Shown: in pieces, positions 10,201-20,300 of the stretch
How the letters are laid out: every line of letters begins with the position of its first letter
Position numbering within the stretch: position 1 is the first letter of the stretch
Source: Pontibacter russatus
Lineage (GTDB): Bacteria > Bacteroidota > Bacteroidia > Cytophagales > Hymenobacteraceae
Assembly (NCBI RefSeq): GCF_009931655.1
Contig: NZ_CP047984.1
Span: 1,364,001-1,428,000, forward strand
DNA: 64,000 nucleotides
Direction of reading: 5' to 3'
Program-made: the position numbers and the translations under genes
The notes under the pieces: model-generated
Databases searched by the model: none
What the model saw: only the letters and a program-made list of their open reading frames with translations
What the model was told of the DNA's origin: nothing

Positions 10201-10522
10201 CCTTTAGCAATACTGTCACGCCCGGCAAGCCCTCCCCGTTCTCATCGGTGACGGTGCCGGAAACGGTCACAGCCTGGTAAGTGCTCTTTCGCGCGGAAAC
10301 GGCCCTGTTGTGCAGCGCCAGCAGGGTGCTCGCCTCAGCGGCTTTTTGGGGAGGGTTGGCAGCAGCAACTACCATCGTGCCAGCTCCAGGGTATTCCTGC
10401 GCCTGCACGGGATACTGCATGGCGCATAACCCCAGGAGCAACAGCGATAGCCTCCCCCTGCTCTTCCTCATGCCTGAAAAGACTTCTAAAGCCTTTTTCT
10501 TGTGGTGTAGCTTTTTTTCCAT
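7286..10522 (-). CDS. SusC/RagA family TonB-dependent outer-membrane transporter
   Basis: TonB-dependent importer of about 1078 residues. The ATG at 10522 ([10 protein letters not shown]...) is preferred over one 10 codons upstream because a TAnnTTTG element lies 28 bases ahead of it. After the signal peptide ([19 protein letters not shown]) comes a carboxypeptidase-D-regulatory-like domain ([25 protein letters not shown]...[12 protein letters not shown], about 95-170), the SusC signature [13 protein letters not shown], a plug domain ([48 protein letters not shown], about 200-300), then a long beta-barrel with a family-type C-terminus ([27 protein letters not shown]). Works with the SusD encoded directly downstream. 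No anti-sigma-interacting extension is apparent. Substrate unknown. Confidence 0.96.
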   Translation of the reverse strand: [1078 protein letters not shown]

Positions 10523-10549
10523 ATGACTGTTTAAAATTCGTTTCAGAGA

Positions 10550-10557
10550 CAAAATTA
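10550..10557 (-). promoter_or_regulatory. Candidate -7 promoter element for SusC/SusD 1
   Basis: The minus strand reads TAATTTTG, an exact match to the Bacteroidota -7 motif TAnnTTTG, 28 bases before the SusC start at 10522. No good -33 TTTG is seen at the usual distance, so this is a weak call. Confidence 0.35.
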
Positions 10558-11251
10558 AATGCTACAATGACCCGGAAGGCAGGCCGGCAACAGGGGAGGC
10601 ATTCACCTAAAATCGCTTTATTCAAGTCGGAGTCAAGGACTGTTTGCAGTATCAGCAGTTGCGTATAGGCTGATGTAAACAGTGCTTGCCGAAATATAAT
10701 TTAGAGTGACCCCTCACTTATACACAGCTTCAAAGAAATGATTTAAAACAATTACTTCAGCGCTTAATGTTATCCTACTATTAAGTTATTTTACCATCAG
10801 CTGCCTGCTCTACACCTTTAGGTAGAATATTTTTATTAGGGGAGGCACAGAAATATTATAAACCATACATGCCATACTCCATTCCCGTCGCACTCTGAAC
10901 GTGCAATGTCACGGTTCAGGTCACGTGCTATTTCCACAGTGTATGGCACGCATGACATAGGTGAGATTGCCGTCCTGCACGCTTCTCTACCATACCGCGA
11001 CCTATTTGCCGGGTATGCATAAGTTCTATTATATAAAAGAATGGGGTGCAGAAGCAGGAGTTTCGGAAACAATCATGAGTGGGTAATGGAGAGAATTGCT
11101 TTGCGTGAGGAGCAGCGTCAGAAAAAAGCCTTATGGCTGCGGCACCCTTCTCGGGCGGTATCGCAACCATAAGGCTTTGTAAAAAATCAGAATAGCAGAA
11201 GCGGGGCGCCAAAGCTATATATAGCCATGCGCCGTGTATGCCATATATAGC
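10558..11251. other. Intergenic region without a gene
   Basis: About 700 bases between the SusC 1 start and the end of the phosphatase gene. Open frames on the minus strand (10836-11212) have no start signal or protein-like pattern. The far side holds a strong terminator hairpin (11119-11178). The middle has loosely repeated words (GTCACGGTTCAGGTCACGTG, and TATGGCACG near 10944) with no evident function. Confidence 0.5.
11119..11178 (-). terminator. Strong intrinsic terminator after the PhoX gene
   Basis: AAAGCCTTATGG at 11125-11136 pairs perfectly with CCATAAGGCTTT at 11167-11178, and after one mismatch the stem continues with TGCG/CGCA. On the minus strand the stem is followed by a run of T residues before CTGACG. 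It lies about 75 bases past the phosphatase stop and fits a rho-independent terminator. Confidence 0.75.
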
Positions 11252-12664
11252 CTACGCCTTGCGCCAGGGGCCGGTGACGGCTACGGTTATACCCGCGCCC
11301 TGCAGGTTGACGAAGTAGGTGTCGCCAGACGGCGAGAACACGCCTCCGGCAAACTCGCTCTTGAAGCCCACGTTTTGCGCCAGTTTGTAGAACTCTCCCT
11401 TTGGGGTGATGCCCACCACATAGGGGGCCGGATTGTCTTCGCACAGCACTAAGTCGCCCCACTGCGACACGGTCATGTTGTCGCAGGCATTGGCGATGGT
11501 CGAGTCATTCGGCTCCACGAAAAGCTCCAGCTTTCCGGGCTGGCTCTTTTCCTCTGCTTTTCCCTCATAGGGGCTCGGCACGTACCGGAACACCTGGCCG
11601 TGCATGGTCTTGCCGCCGTTTGTGCAGGCAAAAAAGACCTCGTTGTTCCCGAACCACATGCCCTCGCCGCGCGCAAAGCGGGCGGCCCCTTTGTCGAAGC
11701 CCTGCAGCCGCAGGTCGTTCTCCGGCGATTCCACGTTATCGATGTCTATCCACTCCACCTCGAAGGGCTGCCCCACCGGAAACTCCGGCGTGGTAAGGTC
11801 TGCCCAGTTGCGGGTGTCATAGCTTTTCTGCTCCCGTATGGCCAGCGCCTGCAGCCTGCCCCCTTTCAGCAGCTTGCCGTTCTTTTTCGGGATGAAGCGG
11901 TAAATCAGGCTGTCGCCGGTATCCTCAGTCATATACACGATGCCTGTGCGCGGGTCCACCGAAACGGCTTCGTGGTTCATCCTGCCCATGGCCTTGATGG
12001 GCTCTGCCTTGGTAAGTTTCACCTTCGTGCGGGCCGGAACCTCAAAATTGTAGCCGTGTTCTTTCTCGCAGGAGTTCGCCTCGCCCGGCTTCAGCACAGA
12101 CTCCTCGCAGGTAATCCAGGTGTTCCAGGGGGTGAGCCCGCCGGCACAGTTGCGGGTGGTGCCCACCAGGCTCAGGAACTGCTTCTCGACCTCGCCGGTG
12201 GCGGGGTTATATACCACCGTGGTGGTGCCGCCCAGTTCGGGTGTCACGCCCTTACCGAAATCATAGAATTTGTCTTTGTCTACTTTCGACAGGAGTTCGT
12301 TCTGCGCCCCAAACGGACTTCCGGACAGGCTGTTGCTCTGCAACTCATGGTTCCGCACCAGTATGACCCTCCCCTTCGGCCCCTGGAAAGTCGCCATGCC
12401 GTCCGGCGCGCCGGGCACAAACAGGCCATCGCTCATAGGGTCTCCGGTGCGGGAGATAATCTTGTAGGAGAATCCCTTGGGGAGGTTCAGAATACCCTTC
12501 GGGTCAGGGAGCAGCGGGCCGTAGCCGACATTGTAACTGTTGCGGGCGCTGGAGGAGGCCGCAGCGGGCGTGTTCACAAAGTATTGCAGCCCCATAAATC
12601 CGATGGAGGCCATCCCGGCCATTTTCAAAAAGTCGCGTCTCGAGTTGCTCTGCTCCTTGTTCAT
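11252..12664 (-). CDS. PhoX-type (DUF839) phosphatase, Tat-exported
   Basis: Secreted phosphatase-like protein of 470 residues in the PhoX/DUF839 family, whose studied members are calcium/iron-dependent alkaline phosphatases with a beta-propeller fold. The N-terminus has a twin-arginine signal (NSRRDFLKMAGMASIGFMG), so export should be folded via Tat. Family features seen are ILVRNHEL near residue 100, GTTRNCAGGLTPWNTWITCEE (about 168-190), MGRMNHEAVSVDPRTGIVYMTEDTGDSLIYRF (about 228-260), and the late segments GEGMWFGNNEVFFACTNGG and LVLCEDN. These match the conserved Cys, Glu and His regions. Single gene with its own terminator and flanked by AT-rich gaps. A role in phosphate supply is inferred; no Pho box was identified. 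Confidence 0.9.
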   Translation of the reverse strand: MNKEQSNSRRDFLKMAGMASIGFMGLQYFVNTPAAASSSARNSYNVGYGPLLPDPKGILNLPKGFSYKIISRTGDPMSDGLFVPGAPDGMATFQGPKGRVILVRNHELQSNSLSGSPFGAQNELLSKVDKDKFYDFGKGVTPELGGTTTVVYNPATGEVEKQFLSLVGTTRNCAGGLTPWNTWITCEESVLKPGEANSCEKEHGYNFEVPARTKVKLTKAEPIKAMGRMNHEAVSVDPRTGIVYMTEDTGDSLIYRFIPKKNGKLLKGGRLQALAIREQKSYDTRNWADLTTPEFPVGQPFEVEWIDIDNVESPENDLRLQGFDKGAARFARGEGMWFGNNEVFFACTNGGKTMHGQVFRYVPSPYEGKAEEKSQPGKLELFVEPNDSTIANACDNMTVSQWGDLVLCEDNPAPYVVGITPKGEFYKLAQNVGFKSEFAGGVFSPSGDTYFVNLQGAGITVAVTGPWRKA

Positions 12665-13007
12665 GATTATCCTGGTTTATATATAATGCGATGCCAACAG
12701 GCCTTTAATTGAAAAGTGAAAGGCTTTTAAATTAATGAAACCTAATATCGGCATTATAAATGAAAAAAGGTACATCTATATATAGCCAGGGTTCTGCGCT
12801 TTGTTTATATATGGCTTTGACAGAGCATTTTATATGTAGATGGTTTTTTAAACGTAACATTCCCACCCATTATTTAACAGTGCCTTGCCTTTAGGATGCG
12901 GCAAACCTGCTGTTAAAACTTAGGGTCATATATAATACTCCTTCATGTCACGCGCTTTGCACCCCGTGAATTCCAGCAAGCTTCATGCACAATTCTAAAA
13001 GCCCCGC
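12665..13007. other. Intergenic region without a gene
   Basis: AT-rich gap of 343 bases with several TATATA tracts (around 12680, 12780, 12806, 12930) between the PhoX start and the GH95 stop. It should hold the PhoX promoter, but I see no exact TAnnTTTG element and no terminator hairpin for the GH95 gene. Confidence 0.45.
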
Positions 13008-15482
13008 CTACTGCAGGCTGAAGGCATATGTTTTGCCTGCCTCTGTCGGGAAATCATAGAGGTAGGTCTCCTTCAGTTCTATGCCATCCAGGTCTGCCTT
13101 TGGCGACACGAGCGGCTCTTTCACGTCCGGCACCTCGTAAAACGGGTTGGGATTTTTGCCGCTTGCCTTCACCAACTTCAACGGGCCGTCGCTCTTGATA
13201 GGGCTATATACCCGGAGGCGGCAGTTGCCGCCGAGTTCTGATGTGACAGTCAGCTTGTCTATCTTCCCGTTTTTCCACGAAATATCCACCTCATATCCTC
13301 CCCTCGCCCAGAGCCCTTTCACACTGCCGTCAGGCCAGTTATCCGGCAAGGCGGGCAGCACATGCAGCGCGCCGTCGTGGCTCTGCACGAGCATTTCGGC
13401 AATGCCAGCCGTGCAGCCGAAGTTTCCGTCTATCTGGAAAGGCGGGTGCGCGTCCAGCATGTTCGGGTAGGTGCCGCCAGCGCCAGCGCGTTCGGTTACC
13501 AGTTGCAGCTGGTTTGTCAGCAGTTTGTAGGCATGGTTGCCGTCCAGCAGGCGCGCCCACAGGTTCACTTTCCAGCCCATCGACCAGCCCGTGGACGGGT
13601 CGCCGCGGTGGATGAGCGAGGTACGGGCGGCCTCGAACAGCTTGGGCGTGCGGTAAGGCGATATCTGGTTGCTGGGGTACAGGCCGTAAAGGTGCGACAC
13701 GTGCCGGTGCTTGTCGTTGGGGTCGTCCCAGTCGTGCAGCCACTCCTGCAGTTGCCCGTGCTGGCCCACCTGCATCGGCGGAATACGGGCGAGTTTTTTC
13801 CTCAGTTCCTCCTGGAAGGCCTTGTCGGTATTCAGAACCTGCGCCGCGTTGATGGTTTTGTTGAACAGGTCGAAGATCAGTTGGTTATCCATGGTAGCCC
13901 CTGCCGTGATGGATATCTTCTTCTCCGGGTCGTAGCCGTTTTCGGGAGAAATGGACGGTGCCACTACCAGCCAGTGATTCGTTGGCTCCTCCTGCAGTAC
14001 ATCCGTGAAATACTCCGCCGCGCCTTTCAGCACCGGATAGTATTCCTTTAGAAACTCCTTGTCTCCGGTGTAAAGGTAGTGCTTCCATATATGCTGGCTC
14101 AGCCAGGCGCCGCCCATGGGCCACAAGCCGTAGTAGGCCGGGTCTACCTGGCCCGTAATCCGCCATATATCGGTGTTATGGTGTAGCATCCAGCCTTTGG
14201 CGCCATATATCCGGCTGGCGCTCTCCCGGCCCGTCACCGACAGGTCTTTCAGCATATCAAAAAGGGGGCCGTGCAACTCCGACAGATTGGTGACTTCCGC
14301 CGGCCAGTAATTCATCTCGGTGTTGATGTTGATGGTGTACTTGCTGTCCCACGGTGGCGACACGTGGTCGTTCCAGATGCCCTGCAGGTTGGCGGGTTGC
14401 GTGCCCGGCTGGGAAGAAGAGATGAGCAGGTAGCGCCCGAACTGGAAATACAGGGCCGCCAGCTGCGGATCATCGGCTTTGCTGAACTCCCGGATCCGGG
14501 TGTCGGTTGTTTTCTTTGCGGCGTCTGTCACGCCCAAATCCAGGCTCACCCGGTCGAAGTATTCGCGGTAGGCGGCTATGTGCGCCTTCAGAGCGGCGGC
14601 ATAGTTTTTTCTGACCGCTTGCGCTATAGAGGCTGCTGCTTTTTTGTTCGCATCCCCGCTCAGGTCTTTGTAGTTCTTGAAATTAGAGGCCATTGAGAGG
14701 TAAAGCGTGGCGCTGTTGGCCTTGCTGACCTTCACCTTGTTGTCCGCTGTTGTCACCTTGCCGCCATCCGTTGTGGCCTTGAGGTGTGCCTGAAACTTCA
14801 CGCGCCCTTTCTGGTTTTCATGGTCACCTGAGTTTCCGGAAAGCACCAGTTTCCCGTCCTCCATATATAACTCGTGCTGCATCGGGCTATCAAAGCTGGC
14901 ATCGAACGAGATTTTGCCTGGTTTGTCGGCTGTCAGGCGCACAATCAGCACCTGGTCCGGAAAGGAGGTGAACATCTCGCGCTTGTACGTCACGCCATCC
15001 GCCTCGTAGGTAACGGTGGCCACGGCTTTAGCGATGTCCAGGTCGCGGTAGTAGTTTTTGAAATTCTGATGCGCGGGGAAATCCAGCAGCAGGTCGCCTA
15101 CCAATTGGTAGGGCATGCCGCTGTTGCCGTGAGGGCCCATTTCCTTATCCGCCAGCTCCTGCGCCTCCTTGTACTTCCCGGCAAAGAGCAACGCCCGGAG
15201 TTTGTCTATCACCTCCCGCGCATCGGGTTTCACGTTGTTGTTCGGCCCTCCGGCCCACACCGTCTCTTCGTTCAGTTGCAGCTTTTCCTGCTGCGGGTTC
15301 CCGAAAATCATCGCGCCGATTCTGCCGTTGCCGATGGGCAGCGCCTCGTTCCAGTTAGAGGCTGGCTCGTCGTACCACAGGGTCATATCGCCGGGGCCGG
15401 AGCGCTGGAAAGAAGAGTGCAGCAGCCATACCAGCAGGAAAAAGGCTGGCCGAAGCAGCGCCTTCGTACATGTGTTCCTCAT
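13008..15482 (-). CDS. GH95 family glycosidase (alpha-L-fucosidase/galactosidase type)
   Basis: Third GH95 of the window, about 824 residues, intact. The ATG at 15482 opens a signal peptide ([16 protein letters not shown]); the longer frame upstream lacks one. Sequence blocks are [27 protein letters not shown] at the N-terminus, [19 protein letters not shown] (Asn385/Asn387, the water-activating pair), [12 protein letters not shown] (general acid Glu514), [18 protein letters not shown] and [21 protein letters not shown] (Asp685). It therefore has the full catalytic set known from bifidobacterial AfcA. Composition matches the high-GC part of the window, with several TATATA words, unlike the GH95 at 591-3020. 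The two are thus not a recent tandem copy. It lies between SusC/SusD pairs 1 and 2 and has its own upstream region with a palindrome at 15494. Confidence 0.95.
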   Translation of the reverse strand: MRNTCTKALLRPAFFLLVWLLHSSFQRSGPGDMTLWYDEPASNWNEALPIGNGRIGAMIFGNPQQEKLQLNEETVWAGGPNNNVKPDAREVIDKLRALLFAGKYKEAQELADKEMGPHGNSGMPYQLVGDLLLDFPAHQNFKNYYRDLDIAKAVATVTYEADGVTYKREMFTSFPDQVLIVRLTADKPGKISFDASFDSPMQHELYMEDGKLVLSGNSGDHENQKGRVKFQAHLKATTDGGKVTTADNKVKVSKANSATLYLSMASNFKNYKDLSGDANKKAAASIAQAVRKNYAAALKAHIAAYREYFDRVSLDLGVTDAAKKTTDTRIREFSKADDPQLAALYFQFGRYLLISSSQPGTQPANLQGIWNDHVSPPWDSKYTININTEMNYWPAEVTNLSELHGPLFDMLKDLSVTGRESASRIYGAKGWMLHHNTDIWRITGQVDPAYYGLWPMGGAWLSQHIWKHYLYTGDKEFLKEYYPVLKGAAEYFTDVLQEEPTNHWLVVAPSISPENGYDPEKKISITAGATMDNQLIFDLFNKTINAAQVLNTDKAFQEELRKKLARIPPMQVGQHGQLQEWLHDWDDPNDKHRHVSHLYGLYPSNQISPYRTPKLFEAARTSLIHRGDPSTGWSMGWKVNLWARLLDGNHAYKLLTNQLQLVTERAGAGGTYPNMLDAHPPFQIDGNFGCTAGIAEMLVQSHDGALHVLPALPDNWPDGSVKGLWARGGYEVDISWKNGKIDKLTVTSELGGNCRLRVYSPIKSDGPLKLVKASGKNPNPFYEVPDVKEPLVSPKADLDGIELKETYLYDFPTEAGKTYAFSLQ

Positions 15483-15493
15483 ATTGTTAGTTT

Positions 15494-15507
15494 TACCGGG
15501 AGCGGTA
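15494..15507. promoter_or_regulatory. Perfect palindrome before the GH95 gene
   Basis: TACCG-GGAG-CGGTA, a 14-base inverted repeat centred about 18 bases upstream of the GH95 ATG. Its position would let a bound regulator or an mRNA hairpin block translation start. No protein can be assigned to it. Confidence 0.3.
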
Positions 15508-15705
15508 TATGGTTTTGTGATGAGAAGTGCTCCCTCCAAAGAAAAGGTTTCTGAGGTAATTTAACGCTATTTCCCTTACCCAGCAAGTAAGGGATATTAC
15601 CGTTTACCCGAACAGGCACCAGCATCCCCGTGAAGCGATTGCCCTATACAAGCTCCATTGCCATGGCAGTTCTGTACCCGCCACAACCTATATGTAAAAG
15701 CAAAA

Positions 15706-15732
15706 GCACCTGGCTATATGCTCGCCAGGTGC
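15706..15732 (-). terminator. Intrinsic terminator after SusC/SusD 2
   Basis: GCACCTGGC (15706-15714) and GCCAGGTGC (15724-15732) form a perfect 9-bp stem with a 9-base loop, followed on the minus strand by TTTTGCTTTT. It lies 24 bases past the SusD 2 stop. Confidence 0.7.
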
Positions 15733-15755
15733 CTCATTCTACTTTACATCTTTTT

Positions 15756-17336
15756 TTAATACCCTGGGTTCTGCCCCCCGAGGCTTGGGTTTCGTTGCAG
15801 CTCCGATTCGGGGATCGGGAAGAGCAGGTGCTGCTCTCCAAACCGCTTGCCCCAATAATTCTCATACCCCACCACATCAACAAAATTTATTTCTCCCCGG
15901 TTGGTCTGCGACGTCACCGGAAATTTCCGGGTCCGGACGATATCCTGCCACAGCTGAAACTCAAACACGAGCTCCCGGAAGCTCTCCCCCCAGACTTCCT
16001 CCACAAACTCGTCCTCAGAGAGGCCGCTAAGCTCGGCTTCGATTTGAGCAGGAGTCATTTTCCAGTAGGCCCTGCTTCTTACCTCGGTCAGGTAATCCAC
16101 CGCCTCGGCCGTGACACCCTGGGAGCGGGCTATCGCTTCGGCGGCTATCAGCAGCACATCGGAGTAACTGTAGGCTACCGCATCCTTCCCGGAACTGGCG
16201 GTTTCGAACACGGCCTGGTCATCGTGCCACATATAGGGCGCCGTCTCGAAAGTTTTCACTTCGCCGTTATCCAATGTCAGAGAAGAATGAAAATACTGCT
16301 TCTCCTGTATTCTCAGATCCTGCTCCGGGTCATAGCCCCACAGGAACTCGTCAACTGGCTCGTAGGCGTTGTTCGTGATGGCGTAAGCCACATATTGCGC
16401 CATCGATACCGGGTAGGTCCACTGCGGGTAGTTGTTGCCGGCAATGTTGATGGCGTACTCGTGGTAGAAGACATACTCATTGGGGGATGCATCCCCCAAC
16501 CGGAGTTTGTTATAGGCGCTGTTCGTCACCTCGCTTCCATTCCTGTCGTGCTGCGTCAGGCTGTAGGTACCGCTGTTGATGACGCTCGTTGCCATAGCGG
16601 CCGCATCCGCATACCGGTCTTCCTGCAGCGGGAACCCGCTCATGGTAAGGTAAACATCCGCCAGCAGGGTGGCTGCCGCCCCCTCCGTTACCCGGCCCCC
16701 GTTGTTGGCCATGGAGATTTCCGGCAGGCCGCCCTCGTTCACGGCGTACAGCAGGTCCTCTTCTATCAGGTTATATACCTCCTTGATAGAATTCCTCTCG
16801 ACGTAGAGGCCTTCAAGCGATTCGTAGGGCTCCGTCACCAAAGGAACCTCTCCAAACATCCTGACAAGGTTAAAGTAGGCGTATGCCCGGAAGAACCTGG
16901 CCTCCGCTGTGAGCCGCCTGCTCTCTTCCTCCGTCAGCCCCGGAGTGGTGGGTATATACTTGATGGCATTATTTGCCCGGGATATGCCCCGGTACATGTC
17001 GTCCCAGATGCTTCCTAGATAGCCGTTCAGGTTGTTCCCGTTCAGGGTGAGCTGCTGGGCGTGCTGCACATGCACCTCCTGGCCTTTGTACTCATTGTCG
17101 AAGAAGCCGGACATGTAGTTGCCCAGCATCGCCTCGGCGCCGTTGTACACGCCACCGTCAAACATCTGCGGCGCGCCCGTCCTGTAGAGGGAGTTAACGG
17201 CGTTATAGGCATGCGCCGGCTGCGTGAAGTTCTGGCTGGCGGCCAGTTCGTCCTTTGGTTCCTCTTCCAGGAAATCCTTGCAGGAAGCGAAGCACAGCAG
17301 ACCGGCCAGTAGTATAATTGCATTTATCTTTTTCAT
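15756..17336 (-). CDS. SusD/RagB family surface glycan-binding lipoprotein
   Basis: SusD homologue of about 526 residues, the partner of SusC 2. The ATG at 17336 gives the lipoprotein signal MKKINAIILLAGLLCFASC followed by KDFLEEEP; the 12-codon longer start would overlap the SusC stop and hide the signal. Typical blocks are RGISRANNAIKYIP, AEARFFRAYAYFNLVRMFGEVPLVTEP (about 145-170), the long central helices, YSDVLLIAAEAIARSQG, LTEVRSRAYWKMTPAQIEAEL and RELVFEFQLWQDIVRTRKFP, ending in HLLFPIPESELQRNPSLGGQNPGY. Gap to SusC 2 is 22 bases, so they share a transcript. Ligand unknown. Confidence 0.96.
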   Translation of the reverse strand: MKKINAIILLAGLLCFASCKDFLEEEPKDELAASQNFTQPAHAYNAVNSLYRTGAPQMFDGGVYNGAEAMLGNYMSGFFDNEYKGQEVHVQHAQQLTLNGNNLNGYLGSIWDDMYRGISRANNAIKYIPTTPGLTEEESRRLTAEARFFRAYAYFNLVRMFGEVPLVTEPYESLEGLYVERNSIKEVYNLIEEDLLYAVNEGGLPEISMANNGGRVTEGAAATLLADVYLTMSGFPLQEDRYADAAAMATSVINSGTYSLTQHDRNGSEVTNSAYNKLRLGDASPNEYVFYHEYAINIAGNNYPQWTYPVSMAQYVAYAITNNAYEPVDEFLWGYDPEQDLRIQEKQYFHSSLTLDNGEVKTFETAPYMWHDDQAVFETASSGKDAVAYSYSDVLLIAAEAIARSQGVTAEAVDYLTEVRSRAYWKMTPAQIEAELSGLSEDEFVEEVWGESFRELVFEFQLWQDIVRTRKFPVTSQTNRGEINFVDVVGYENYWGKRFGEQHLLFPIPESELQRNPSLGGQNPGY

Positions 17337-17358
17337 GTCTTTTGCGTCTATCCGTGAA

Positions 17359-20300
17359 TTAGAATTTAACACTGAGCCCTAACGTATAGGTGCGGGGCTT
17401 GGGATACTGGAAGAAGAAAATATTCTGTCCCCACTGGTTGCCGCCCCAGGAGGTCGCCTCCGGGTCATACCCCTGGAATTCGTCGGAATGAACCACAAAG
17501 GCATTCTGCACACTGGCATATACCCTCAGTGCTTTCAGGTTCAGGTCTGGCAGGAAGGTGTTGTCGAAGTTATACCCTAGCGAGATCAGGTTGCCGCGCA
17601 GGTAGGACCCGTTCGCTACCCAGCGGCTGTCCACCTCGCTGTTCTGGCCTGCGTAGGCCTGGTTCCTGATCTCCTGCACCATGGTGTTCTGGTTTTCCGG
17701 TGTCCAGCCCTCGGTCAGGATGGTGCGCAGGCCGTTCGCGATACCGGACCTGTCCTCGGTGGAGTGGTAGAACTGCTGCAGAATATCTACCCCGTATACA
17801 AACTGGAGGTCGACGGTGAAATCAAAGTTCCTGTAGGTAAAGTTGTTGATGAAGCTTCCGGTCCAGTCCGGCAGGCCTTTGCCCAGAATCTGTCTCTCTG
17901 CGGACCGCTTGGCCTCTCCCGGCACGGCGCCCACTTCGGCAGCGGCCTCCGCCTCGTCTGTTCCCCAGATGCCCAGGCGCTCATAGCCCCAGAAAGAGCT
18001 CAATGACTCGCCCACGCGCAGGATGGTCTGGCTTCCGGATACCCAGTAGGGACCCGGCTCGATGTCCTCATCGTTCTCGCCCAACTCCTCTACCTTGTTC
18101 TTGTTATAGTTCAGGTTGAGTGTAGTCTCCCAGTTGAAGTCGTTGGTCTGGATGTTGGTGGTGGTCAGCAACATCTCTACCCCCTTGTTAGACACAGATC
18201 CGATGTTGTCAAAGACAGAAGTATAGCCTGTGGTATGTGGCACTGGTCTGGCGAGCAGCAGGTCGGTGGTAAGCCTGTAGTAATAGTCGAACTCTAACTG
18301 CACGCGGTTATTGAACATCCTGCTGTCGAAGCCGATGTCAAACTGCTTTGTCTTTTCCCATTGCAGCTCGGGGTTCGGCAGCCTGCTCAGGTAGCTCTCG
18401 GGGGCACGCTCCCCGCCAATCAGCACCGTACCAGATTCTACCGTCGCCAGCGAGAGGTATGTTCCGATTTCGGTGTTACCAGTTAAACCAAAGCTTGTCC
18501 TGAACTTCAGTTGGTTCAGCTGGTCCACGTTCTGCAGAAACGGCTCATTCGATACTACCCATCCGAGACCAATGGAGGGAAAATAGCCGTACTTGTTATC
18601 CTTTCCGAAGCGGGAGGAGCCGTCCACCCTGCCGGTCAGGGTCAGCAGGTACTTCTGGTCGTACGCGTAGCTGCCCCGCAGGAAGTAAGAGTTCATCGCC
18701 CACTTTTCGTAATCAGACTGCGGCGCGCCCGGCTGGCTGGCCGCCTGGAGCCGGTTAAACCGGAAGAAATCGTCTGAGAAGCCCCGGGCCTCCACCCAGT
18801 TCGCCTCGAAGGTGCGCTCCTGCCAGCTCAGCCCCAGCACGGAGTTTATGCTGTGTTTTCCAATGTCCTTATTATAAGACAGGTACGTTTCCTCCTGCCA
18901 GTAATTGACTTTCTGATCCTGCACGTAGGCCCTGCCCAGTGGGGAGGAGATGTTGATCAGGTCAGTGGGGTAATACTCCTGGAAGTTTCTGTCGTGCCTG
19001 TCGAAGCCGAACTGGGTGCGCAGGTCCAGGCCAGGCAACAGGTGAAACGTCATGTAAACGTTCCCAAAAAGCTGCGTGCGCTCGCGCAGACGGTCCTGCG
19101 TTTCCAGCACATGCACCGGGTTGGCCATCCCCTCCAGGTTATAGGCGTCGCTCACCATGCTGCTGTTGCTCCAGGTGCCATCCGGAAACTGAACCGGGAA
19201 GATAGGCGGCATCTCGATCATGGTGCGGCGCGGCATCTGGTGCCCGCCCCCTTCTTCCGCCTCGTTCTCGGTGGTATAGTTCACCAGAAGGTTTGTGCCC
19301 ACCGAAAACCACTTCTTCGGATTGGCATCAAAGGCTATTTTGCCATTCACCCTCTCCAGCCAGCTGTTGAGCATGATGCCCTCCAGCCTGGCATAGTTGA
19401 AGAAGGTTCCGAAAGACGACTTCTCTGACTTTGACTGCACGGATATCTGGTGGTTGTGCGACAGGGCCGTGCGCGTTGCCTCATCCTGCCAGTCTGTGTC
19501 ATACAGCGGGTTGCCGTTTGCGTCGAACAGCCGCGGGTCGTCTGTAGTGAAGACAGGATTTGCGTCCGGCCTGTACTTAGGGGTGTTCGCCATGCCTGTT
19601 TCCACCACCTGCAGCCACTCTTCGGCGTTCAGCAGATCCATTTTCTTGCGCATATGCCCTACGCTCAGCCAGCCGTCATACCCTACGGTAAGGCCTTCCA
19701 CCAGAGCGCCCCTCCTGGTAGAGACAAGGATAACCCCGTTGGCTCCGCGCGCACCATATATGGCTGTGGAAGAGGCGTCTTTCAGCACCTCGATACTTTC
19801 AATATCATTCGGGTTCAGGAACTGGATATCTTCCATCACCACCCCATCCACCACATATAGTGGGCCTGAGGAGGCATTGATGGTTCCGACGCCGCGGATG
19901 ATGACACGGGGGCTGCTGGTCGGTGAGCCGGAGTTCAGTTTCACGTTAACGCCAGCCACTCTCCCCTGCAGGCCCTGAAGCGCATTATTCACCGGCGCTC
20001 TGAGGAGTTCCTCCGAGTTTACCACGCCCACGGACCCCGTCACATCAGACTTTTTCTGGGTACCGTAGCCCACTACCACCACTTCTTCCAGCGCCTCAGC
20101 GTCGGTGGCCATAGTCACATTTATCACAGACTGGTTGGCAATCGGTATCTCCTGAGTGGCGAATCCAATATAGGAGAAAACCAGCGTGCCGTTGGTGTGC
20201 TCATCCGGGACGGCGAGGCTGTAGGTGCCGTCTGCGGTGGTGGAGGTGCCGATAGTGGTGCCCTTCACCACGACTGTCACGCCCGGCAGCGGAGTACCGT

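Noticed and set aside
10558-11118. Possible small RNA or tRNA in the spacer
   Set aside because: No cloverleaf, T-loop GGTTCGA box or conserved tRNA ends could be found.
11600-12712. 370-residue open frame on the plus strand
   Set aside because: Antisense to the PhoX gene. Rich in Arg/His/Val without domains, as expected of high-GC shadow frames; the opposite strand shows a Tat signal and family motifs.
15630-17018. 462-residue plus-strand open frame
   Set aside because: Lies inside and opposite to SusD 2; no signal peptide or family pattern.
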